From Desulfobacterales bacterium (GTDB taxonomy: Bacteria > Desulfobacterota > Desulfobacteria > Desulfobacterales > JAFDCJ01): a DNA stretch of 5,023 bases. The notes beneath the pieces are model-generated. The model was not told the origin of the DNA. It searched no databases and saw only the letters and a list, made by a program, of their open reading frames with translations. Below, piece by piece: positions 1-5,023 of this stretch (positions are counted from its first letter, which is position 1; each line of letters starts with the position of its first letter). Made by a program: the position numbers and the translations under genes. The DNA lies in contig JAOZPY010000250.1 in the NCBI GenBank assembly GCA_029932495.1, positions 1 through 5,023 of the forward strand, written 5' to 3'.

Positions 1-32
1 TATCTAATGCCTTTGTGTTTTGTTGCAATCCT

Positions 33-76
33 CCGAAAAATACTCACGTACTAACGTGTACGCTCCGTTTTTTCGG
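33..76. repeat. Imperfect palindrome / nested hairpin in the upstream spacer
   Basis: A perfect 8-base arm CCGAAAAA (33-40) is matched by TTTTTCGG (69-76). Between the arms lies a second, 5-bp stem: CACGT (45-49) with ACGTG (54-58), or alternatively CGTAC (47-51) with GTACG (58-62). The structure therefore resembles a stem with a nested inner hairpin. It sits in the 159-base noncoding spacer before the first transporter gene. It could be a dispersed intergenic repeat of REP/MITE type, or a weak bidirectional terminator for whatever lies to the left. The arms and pairing are seen directly. That it is a multi-copy element is inference, because only one copy lies in this window. Confidence 0.45.
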
Positions 77-124
77 CGAATTGCGCCTCGCCCACAGGCA
101 TGATCTAACATTTTTAAACTGTTT

Positions 125-140
125 TTACATTCAGATGTAA
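125..140. promoter_or_regulatory. Short inverted repeat upstream of the first ATPase gene, possible operator
   Basis: TTACAT (125-130) and ATGTAA (135-140) form a perfect 6-bp inverted repeat around the 4-base spacer TCAG, ending 19 bases before the ATG at 160. It overlaps TTTACA (124-129), which matches five of six bases of a sigma-70 -35 box, but the sequence 17 bases further on (TATTCG, 147-152) is a poor -10. Its size and position suit a repressor half-site pair or a small RNA hairpin. No specific regulator can be named and the assignment is weak. Confidence 0.25.
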
Positions 141-159
141 GTGTTTTATTCGAGAACCG

Positions 160-1143
160 ATGATGACAACAGCTGCACATAAACCGGTGCTGGCCATCGA
201 GGATTTGCGGACCTATTTTCACACGCCGGAAGGCATTGCCCGCGCTGTGGACGGGGTCAGTTACGATGTTTATCCGGGCGAAACTTTGGGGGTAGTGGGA
301 GAGTCGGGCTGCGGCAAGAGCGTGGCCGCCCTTTCAGTTTTACGGCTGATCTCCATTCCCCCCGGAGAAATCGTTTCCGGCAAAATCTTTTTTGAAGGCC
401 GCAATCTGCTGGAGCTGTCCATGGGAGAGATGCGTCGCATCCGGGGCAACCGGATTTCCATGATTTTCCAGGAGCCCATGACCTCCTTGAACCCTGTGTT
501 TACCATCGGCTACCAGCTGTCAAAAGTTTTTACCTTGCACCGCAGCCTGTCGGGCAAGGCCGCCCGCCAAAAAGCCGCGGACATGCTGGCGGCCTGCGAG
601 ATCCCCTCGCCGGCCCGGGTGATGAAGGCCTATCCCTATGAATTGAGCGGCGGCATGCGCCAGCGGGCCATGATTGCCATGGCCCTGGGCTGCAATCCGG
701 CGGTGCTGATCGCCGATGAACCCACCACAGCCCTGGATGTGACTATTCAGGCCCAGATTCTGGATCTCATGCTGCGGCTGAAAGAAAAATTCAAGATGGC
801 CATGATCCTGATTACCCATGATCTGGGAATCGTGGCCACCACCGCCCAGCGGGTGGTGGTGATGTATGCCGGGCAGAAAGTGGAGCAGGCCGATGTGCTG
901 ACCCTGTTCGAGCATCCGTCCCACCCATATACCATGGCGTTGCTGCGTTCTCTGCCGGTGGCCGGGCGGCGCAAGAAATTCTTAGAGGAGATCAAGGGCG
1001 TGGTCCCGCCGCCTTACGGTGAGATTGCCGGGTGCAAGTTTGCCGACCGATGTCCGGAGCGCATCGACGCCTGCCGGCAGGTCAAGCCGAAGTTAACCGA
1101 AATCGAAAAAGGACATCTGGTTGCCTGCATCCGCAGAACATAA
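160..1143 (+). CDS. dppD: Peptide ABC importer ATP-binding protein, OppD/DppD type
   Basis: One of the two cytoplasmic ATPases that drive uptake of di- or oligopeptides through a membrane permease pair fed by a substrate-binding protein. The 327 residues hold every ABC motif: Walker A GESGCGKS (47-54), Q-loop Gln104 in MIFQEP, signature LSGGMRQR (162-169), Walker B ending in Asp186-Glu187, D-loop ALD (191-193) and switch His220. The oligopeptide-family C-terminal region follows (HPYTMALL from about 255) with Cys292, Cys298, Cys305 and Cys323, spaced CX5CX6CX17C; this pattern binds a [4Fe-4S] cluster in DppD-type homologues. Length suits Opp/Dpp rather than the shorter NikD. The start is one of tandem ATGs (160 or 163). 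No in-frame ATG, GTG or TTG lies between it and the stop at 115, and the ribosome binding site is poor (GAGAA, 152-156). It overlaps the partner gene downstream; no permease gene precedes it in the window. Oligopeptide versus dipeptide specificity cannot be told, so the symbol is provisional. Confidence 0.93.
   Translation: MMTTAAHKPVLAIEDLRTYFHTPEGIARAVDGVSYDVYPGETLGVVGESGCGKSVAALSVLRLISIPPGEIVSGKIFFEGRNLLELSMGEMRRIRGNRISMIFQEPMTSLNPVFTIGYQLSKVFTLHRSLSGKAARQKAADMLAACEIPSPARVMKAYPYELSGGMRQRAMIAMALGCNPAVLIADEPTTALDVTIQAQILDLMLRLKEKFKMAMILITHDLGIVATTAQRVVVMYAGQKVEQADVLTLFEHPSHPYTMALLRSLPVAGRRKKFLEEIKGVVPPPYGEIAGCKFADRCPERIDACRQVKPKLTEIEKGHLVACIRRT
1109..1113 (+). promoter_or_regulatory. Ribosome binding site fixing the TTG start of the second ATPase gene
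   Basis: AAGGA lies inside the end of the upstream ATPase gene, 7 bases before the TTG at 1121. In that frame a stop (TAA) occurs at 1094-1096 and no ATG or GTG lies between it and 1121. The next possible start, a TTG at 1160, would cut into the conserved LLEVKGL stretch that opens the ATPase domain. Together these make the TTG at 1121 the most likely start. Confidence 0.7.
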
Positions 1144-2110
1144 AAAGAGCGACCCGCTGTTGGAAGTCAAAGGCCTGGTCAAAAGCTTTTCGCTGAAAAA
1201 AACGGGATTCTTTCAGCCGCCGCGCTTTGTTTTTGCGGTCAGCGGCGTCAGTTTTTCCCTTGACAGGGGAGAAACGCTGGGACTGGTGGGCGAATCCGGC
1301 TGCGGCAAAACCACCACCGGCCGGGCCATCTTACGGTTGATCGAACCCACGTCGGGCGAGATCAACTTTGAAGGGCAAAATGTGGCCCGCTTTTCCGAGC
1401 ACCGGCTTAAGCAGTTTCGCCGCAACGCCCAGATGATTTTTCAGGATCCCTTTGCATCCCTGAATCCGCGCATGACGGTTGAAGATATTGTCGGTGAGCC
1501 GTTGCAGGTCCATGGCATCGGCGCCCGAAACGAGCGCGCCGAGCGGGTGGCCGCCGTGCTGGAAAAAGTGGGGCTGGAACCGGATTACATGCGGCGTTTT
1601 CCCCATGAATTTTCCGGTGGGCAGCGCCAGCGCATCGGCATTGCCCGGGTGCTGACACTGAATCCGGCACTAATTATCGCTGATGAGCCGGTCTCGGCCC
1701 TGGACGTTTCCATCCAGGCCCAGATCATTAATCTGATGGTCCGGCTGCAGGATGAGCTGGAACTGTCCTACCTGTTTATTTCCCATGACCTGGCCGTGGT
1801 GGAGCATATTTCTACGCGGGTGGCCATTATGTACCTGGGAAAAATTGTCGAAATTGCCCCGGCTGACAATATCTACCATCATCCCCAGCACCCTTACACC
1901 CGTTCGCTGCTGTCTGCCATACCCATCCCGGATCCTCGCAAAAAAATCACGCGTACCCTGCTGCAGGGGGATCTTCCCAGTGCGGTCGACCCGCCGTCGG
2001 GCTGCGCTTTTCGTACCCGCTGCCCCCGAGCGCAGAAGATCTGCGCCGAGCAGACGCCGGAGATGAAGGAAATGGAGCCCGGTCACTTTGCCGCCTGCCA
2101 CCTGCTCTAA
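1121..2110 (+). CDS. dppF: Peptide ABC importer ATP-binding protein, OppF/DppF type
   Basis: Second ATPase of the same importer, expected to form a heterodimer with the product of the overlapping upstream gene at the inner face of the membrane. In 329 residues it shows Walker A GESGCGKT (57-64), Q-loop Gln108 in MIFQDP, signature FSGGQRQR (164-171), Walker B ending in Asp188-Glu189, D-loop SALD (192-195) and switch His222. The residues before Walker A (about 24-40, with FFQPPRFVFAV) form the longer N-terminal insert usual in OppF/DppF. The C-terminal oligopeptide domain has HPYTRSLL at 257-264 and Cys295, Cys301, Cys308 and Cys326, spaced CX5CX6CX17C exactly as in its partner, so it too could hold an iron-sulfur cluster. 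The start is a TTG, with a 23-base overlap suggesting coupled translation. All catalytic motifs are intact. Opp versus Dpp naming is provisional. Confidence 0.93.
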   Translation: MPASAEHKKSDPLLEVKGLVKSFSLKKTGFFQPPRFVFAVSGVSFSLDRGETLGLVGESGCGKTTTGRAILRLIEPTSGEINFEGQNVARFSEHRLKQFRRNAQMIFQDPFASLNPRMTVEDIVGEPLQVHGIGARNERAERVAAVLEKVGLEPDYMRRFPHEFSGGQRQRIGIARVLTLNPALIIADEPVSALDVSIQAQIINLMVRLQDELELSYLFISHDLAVVEHISTRVAIMYLGKIVEIAPADNIYHHPQHPYTRSLLSAIPIPDPRKKITRTLLQGDLPSAVDPPSGCAFRTRCPRAQKICAEQTPEMKEMEPGHFAACHLL

Positions 2111-2194
2111 CAGCGGGTTTAAATCTAAAACCAAAAACAGGTTGACTGTTACCCGTTAAAATGATTTTTGTGGCGGTAAAACAATATGGCAGGC

Positions 2195-2199
2195 AGGAG
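2195..2199 (+). promoter_or_regulatory. Ribosome binding site that favours the ATG at 2207 for the oxidoreductase
   Basis: AGGAG lies 7 bases before the ATG at 2207, a near-ideal distance. The in-frame ATG at 2186 lies upstream of this site, and no comparable purine-rich box precedes it. Starting at 2207 gives MDGFYGRILTIDL, the usual opening of this enzyme family, and brings the cluster cysteines into close register with the Pyrococcus furiosus enzyme. Confidence 0.7.
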
Positions 2200-2206
2200 T
2201 CACATC

Positions 2207-3967
2207 ATGGATGGATTTTACGGGCGCATTTTAACAATTGATCTGAACAGGGCACAGTTTGACATTCAAGCCGTCAGCGATGACGTGCTGGAAAAATACC
2301 TGGGAGGCAAGGGTCTGGCCGCTCATCTGCTGGTGGAGCTCAACCCGCCGGGGGTGGATCCGCTGGCGGCGGGAAACAACCTGATTTTTGCCACCGGACC
2401 GCTGGGCGGCAGCACCGTCTGGGGCTCGTGCCGCTACGGGGTGTATACCAAAAGCCCGTTAACCGGGCTGTTCACCGAGTCTTATTGCGGGGGTAGAACA
2501 CCGGATGCCATCGATGCGGCCGGTTTCGACGCCATTGTAATCCGGGGCGCGGCCGAAAAACCCACGGTACTGGCCATCCATCCGCAGGGCGTGGATTTTC
2601 ACGATGCCGGCGATATCTGGGGTATGGAGACCTATGCGGCCGAAGATGCCGTCAAAGAGCGATTTGCCAAAAGCGAATACCGCAAAAAAGGGGCGGTGGT
2701 CATCGGGCCGGCCGGAGAAAACCAGGTGCGCTTCGCGGTGATTGAAAACGACTACTGGCGCTCGGCCGGCCGGACCGGCCCGGGTACGGTGATGGGCGCC
2801 AAGAAGCTCAAGGGCATCCTGTTTACCGGCGACCGCAGGCGCGCCCATGCTGATCCGGCGGCGGTCAAGGCCTTTTCCAAAAAAATCATCACCAAGTACA
2901 AGGACAGTCCGGCCGCCAATGCTTACCGCAGTCTGGGAACCCCCATGCTGGTGAAAATGACCAACACAGCCGGGGCGTTTCCCACCCGTTACTGGACCCG
3001 GGGGACCTATGACAGCTGGGAGAAAATCAGTGCTGAAGCGCTGGTTGAAAAAATGGCGCCCATCCCCAATGCCTGTGCCAAGTGCTTCATGGCCTGCGGA
3101 CAGCTGGGCACTGTCAAGCAAGGACGTCATGCCGGGCTGAAAATCGAAGGGCCGGAATACGAAACCATTTACGCTTTTGGCGGGCTGTGCCTGATCGACA
3201 GTATTGAAGAGATTGCCTATTTAAATGATATTTGCGACCGGCTGGGCATGGACACCATCACCGCGGGAAATTTGTGTGCCTTTACCATTGAAGCGGTGCG
3301 GCGGGGAAAAATCGATTATGCCATCGATTACGGCAACGTGGATGCCATTGCGGAGCTGCTGCATCAAATCGCCCGCAGGCAAGGAATCGGGGAGGTGCTG
3401 GCCGAGGGAATCAAGCATGCCGCCAGCCAGTGGGGGCTGGAGGATATCGCCGTGCATGTCAAGGGGCTGGAGCCGGCCGGCTATGACCCCCGGGCGCTCA
3501 AGGGCATGGGCCTGGCCTATGCCACCTCGGATCGCGGGGCCTGCCATTTGCGGACCACTTTTTATAAACTGGAGCTTTCCGGCATGGTCCCGTCCGAAAA
3601 GATCGAGGGCAAGGCCGAGCTGCTGATCGAAATGGAAGATCGCCTGACCATTTTCGATACCCTGGTGCTGTGCCGCTTTTACCGGGATTTTTACGTGTGG
3701 GAGCCGCTGGCACAAGTGGTGCGTGCCGTTACCGGCCTGGAAACGGGCGGGGCTGACCTCAAGAAAAAGGCGCACGGGATTGCCGACCTGGTTCGACAAT
3801 TTAACCTGCGTGAAGGCATGCAGCCCGAAGATGAACGGCTGACAAAAGCCCTGCACCGGCCCCTGGCCGACAGCGGCAAGGTGATCACCGAAGAGGAAAT
3901 GGAAAGCATGCTCAGCGACTACTATCGCCTGCACGGCTGGGATGAGGGGGGTAATCTAAGATTTTGA
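2207..3967 (+). CDS. Aldehyde ferredoxin oxidoreductase family tungsten/molybdenum enzyme
   Basis: A cytoplasmic oxidoreductase expected to convert an aldehyde to its carboxylic acid with ferredoxin as electron acceptor, using a bis-pterin tungsten (or molybdenum) cofactor and one [4Fe-4S] cluster. Numbering is from the ATG at 2207 (586 residues; an in-frame ATG at 2186 would add seven). The N-terminal domain (about 4-205) carries Arg76 in SCRYGVYTKSPLTG, aligning with pterin-contacting Arg76 of the P. furiosus enzyme. Cluster ligands are Cys290, Cys293, Cys297 (CAKCFMAC) and Cys489. Pterin motifs are DRLGMD (344-349) and DTLVLC (484-489). Glu319 in EGPEYE and His447 in GACHLR match the proposed catalytic pair. 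Length is slightly below the roughly 605 residues of the archaeal AOR. Differences: Tyr93 where P. furiosus has Asn, and Val for Gly in the second pterin motif. It follows the peptide-importer ATPases after 96 bases. No electron-transfer subunit or cofactor-insertion gene is in the window, so a stand-alone ferredoxin-linked enzyme is likely. The aldehyde substrate is not identifiable; BamB-type benzoyl-CoA reductase is less likely given length and context. Confidence 0.92.
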   Translation: MDGFYGRILTIDLNRAQFDIQAVSDDVLEKYLGGKGLAAHLLVELNPPGVDPLAAGNNLIFATGPLGGSTVWGSCRYGVYTKSPLTGLFTESYCGGRTPDAIDAAGFDAIVIRGAAEKPTVLAIHPQGVDFHDAGDIWGMETYAAEDAVKERFAKSEYRKKGAVVIGPAGENQVRFAVIENDYWRSAGRTGPGTVMGAKKLKGILFTGDRRRAHADPAAVKAFSKKIITKYKDSPAANAYRSLGTPMLVKMTNTAGAFPTRYWTRGTYDSWEKISAEALVEKMAPIPNACAKCFMACGQLGTVKQGRHAGLKIEGPEYETIYAFGGLCLIDSIEEIAYLNDICDRLGMDTITAGNLCAFTIEAVRRGKIDYAIDYGNVDAIAELLHQIARRQGIGEVLAEGIKHAASQWGLEDIAVHVKGLEPAGYDPRALKGMGLAYATSDRGACHLRTTFYKLELSGMVPSEKIEGKAELLIEMEDRLTIFDTLVLCRFYRDFYVWEPLAQVVRAVTGLETGGADLKKKAHGIADLVRQFNLREGMQPEDERLTKALHRPLADSGKVITEEEMESMLSDYYRLHGWDEGGNLRF

Positions 3968-4059
3968 AACCACTTTCACCGTGTTGATTGGACTTATAAA
4001 AATTCCAGGATCCGTTTATCCGCCGTTACCAGGGATATTCCCAGCAGCCTTGTTGATGA

Positions 4060-4085
4060 TGAAAAAATCAGGACGGATTTTTTCA
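4060..4085. terminator. AT-rich perfect hairpin between convergent genes, possible bidirectional terminator
   Basis: TGAAAAAATC (4060-4069) pairs perfectly over 10 bases with GATTTTTTCA (4076-4085) around the 6-base loop AGGACG. Each strand carries a run of six T in its 3' arm. It lies in the 134-base gap (3968-4101) between the ends of two convergent genes, where a shared terminator is expected. The stem is AT-rich and the T run is inside the stem instead of after a GC-rich one, so it is not a classical intrinsic terminator. The role is inferred from position. Nothing else clear is seen in the gap beyond a tiny GGGA/TCCC repeat at 4032-4042. Confidence 0.45.
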
Positions 4086-4101
4086 GGTGGACGGGCGCAA
4101 T

Positions 4102-5023
4102 CTAACTTTCAATAAAGGTTTTGAACTTTCCCAGCCCCTCCTTGATTGCGGCGGTGTTGATGCCCGAGTAGGCCAGGCGGATGTAAAATCTGTCTTCACC
4201 TTCCAGGGGGTGGCCAAAGTGCAGGCGGGTGCAAAATGAGACCCCGGTTTCCTGCAGTACCCGGCGGCGAAACTCGTCATAATCGGCCATTCCCTTTTTT
4301 TGCATGGCCCCGGTGACCTCGGGGTACAGGTAAAAGGTGGCGTTGGGGCAAAAGCAGTGCACCCCCTCGATACTGTTTAAAATCCCAACGGCCGCATCCC
4401 GACGTTTTTCCAATGTGCGCAATATTTTTTTGGCTTCTGTTTGATCGCCGGTGAGCCCCTCGAGGGCCCCATACTGGATGAAGTGATTCGGGCAGGACTC
4501 ATCATTGACATTGAGCTTGGTGATCACTTCGATGAGCGGCTCGGGGCCGATGGCCGCTCCCAGGCGCCAGCCGGTCATGGCAAATTTCTTGGAGAAAGTG
4601 TATAAAATCAGGCAGCGCTCGGCCATGCCGGGCACAGACGCAAACGATATGCTCCGGCCGGTATAGCGAATATCGAAATAGGCTTCGTCGCACAGGACGT
4701 ACAGGTCGTGTTCGAGCACCAGTTCGGCCAGCCTTTCAAGCTCTGCCTTGGAGCATTCGGCGCCGGTGGGATTTTGCAGGTCATTGAGGACCAGCAGTTT
4801 CGTGCGCGGAGTGATCTGTTTTTCGAGCATCTCCAGGTCGATCTCAAAATTGTCGCTCCCCTCGACATAGGTGTAGGGAACCGCCCGACCGCCGTGAAAT
4901 CCGATCAAAGACTCATAGATGGGATATCCCGGATTGGGATACAGCACCTCGTCGCCCGGGTTCATCATGGCCAGAAAAAATTTGCCGATGGTGGGCTTGC
5001 CCCCGGGCTGGATGGCCACGTTT
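4102..5023 (-). CDS. Class I/II PLP-dependent aminotransferase (5' end cut by window edge)
   Basis: A fold-type I pyridoxal-phosphate aminotransferase that moves an amino group between an amino acid and a 2-oxo acid in the cytoplasm. The reading frame stays open to the right edge. The GTG at 5017-5019 is an internal valine of NVAIQPGGKP, not the start, so roughly 85-95 N-terminal residues are missing compared with the usual 390 or so. Numbering from that valine, visible landmarks are PGGKP (5-9), the substrate/PLP loop NPTG (83-86), Asp111 and Tyr114 in DEAYFD, the Schiff-base Lys144 in SKKFAMTGWR (codon 4588-4590), Arg152 in the same stretch, and Arg281 in RLAYSG, which matches the carboxylate-binding arginine of aspartate aminotransferase. 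The C-terminus is complete (stop TAG at 4102-4104). It belongs to the broad AspC/AraT-like group; the amino-acid donor cannot be read from sequence. It converges on the oxidoreductase gene, so it is transcribed separately. Its promoter lies outside the window. Confidence 0.9.
   Translation of the reverse strand, partial: NVAIQPGGKPTIGKFFLAMMNPGDEVLYPNPGYPIYESLIGFHGGRAVPYTYVEGSDNFEIDLEMLEKQITPRTKLLVLNDLQNPTGAECSKAELERLAELVLEHDLYVLCDEAYFDIRYTGRSISFASVPGMAERCLILYTFSKKFAMTGWRLGAAIGPEPLIEVITKLNVNDESCPNHFIQYGALEGLTGDQTEAKKILRTLEKRRDAAVGILNSIEGVHCFCPNATFYLYPEVTGAMQKKGMADYDEFRRRVLQETGVSFCTRLHFGHPLEGEDRFYIRLAYSGINTAAIKEGLGKFKTFIES

Noticed and set aside
81..109. Promoter candidate TTGCGC (81-86) with TCTAAC (104-109) at 17-base spacing.
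   Set aside because: The spacing is right but the -35 matches only three of six and the -10 four of six, so it cannot be told from background.
4..222. A 72-residue minus-strand open frame over the left spacer, with several Cys and His residues.
   Set aside because: It runs through the palindromic spacer and into the start of the first ATPase gene on the opposite strand, shows no recognisable domain, and its CX2C-like look comes from low-complexity sequence. It is more likely a product of the repeat.
2136..2150. AACAG/CTGTT 5-bp stem with a 5-base loop after the second ATPase gene, as a possible terminator.
   Set aside because: The stem is short, no T run follows, and a pair this small is expected by chance in such a spacer.
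2142..2162. Promoter candidate before the oxidoreductase: TTGACT (2142-2147) and TAAAAT (2157-2162), each five of six to consensus.
   Set aside because: The boxes are only 9 bases apart, far below the 16-18 needed, and neither has a good partner at the right distance.
2459..3130. A 223-residue minus-strand open frame opposite the oxidoreductase gene, and a similar 237-residue one at 3221-3934.
   Set aside because: Both lie wholly within a gene with clear family motifs on the plus strand. Their composition, rich in His, Gly, Pro and Arg, is typical of antisense shadow frames in GC-rich coding DNA.
5017..5019. GTG as the start codon of the aminotransferase.
   Set aside because: The frame remains open to the window edge and the residues around it (NVAIQPGGKP) are conserved interior sequence of the family, so the true start is beyond the right edge.

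Overview
The window reads as ordinary chromosomal metabolic DNA from a strictly anaerobic bacterium. A deltaproteobacterial (Desulfobacterota, Desulfobacterales-like) sulfate reducer or a relative is my best guess. The reasons are a full-length tungsten/molybdenum aldehyde:ferredoxin oxidoreductase (a family largely confined to anaerobes), moderately GC-rich coding DNA, AT-rich spacers and the flavour of the proteins. The taxonomy is inference only; the window has no rRNA or other marker gene.

Layout: 1-159 is an AT-rich spacer with two inverted repeats and no convincing gene. 160-1143 and 1121-2110 (both +) are the two ATPase subunits of a peptide-type (Opp/Dpp) ABC importer. They overlap by 23 bases, and the second starts at a TTG with a good ribosome binding site. 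After a 96-base spacer comes an aldehyde ferredoxin oxidoreductase family gene (+, best start 2207, ends 3967). A 134-base spacer with an AT-rich perfect hairpin separates it from a convergent class I/II PLP-dependent aminotransferase (-, 4102 to the right edge). The window cuts off that gene's N-terminal part.

How the genes could work together (inference): imported peptides give amino acids, the aminotransferase turns amino acids into 2-oxo acids, and decarboxylation of those (by a 2-oxoacid oxidoreductase not in the window) can release aldehydes. The tungstoenzyme would oxidise these to acids and reduce ferredoxin. This route is known from peptide-fermenting anaerobes. Here it rests only on adjacency, and the aminotransferase is on the other strand, so it is not in the same operon.

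No mobile element, CRISPR array, tRNA, rRNA or broken gene was seen. I did not find a convincing undescribed system. The points most worth checking are the palindromic spacer at the left edge, the start of the transporter ATPase pair without adjacent permeases, and pterin-site substitutions in the oxidoreductase.
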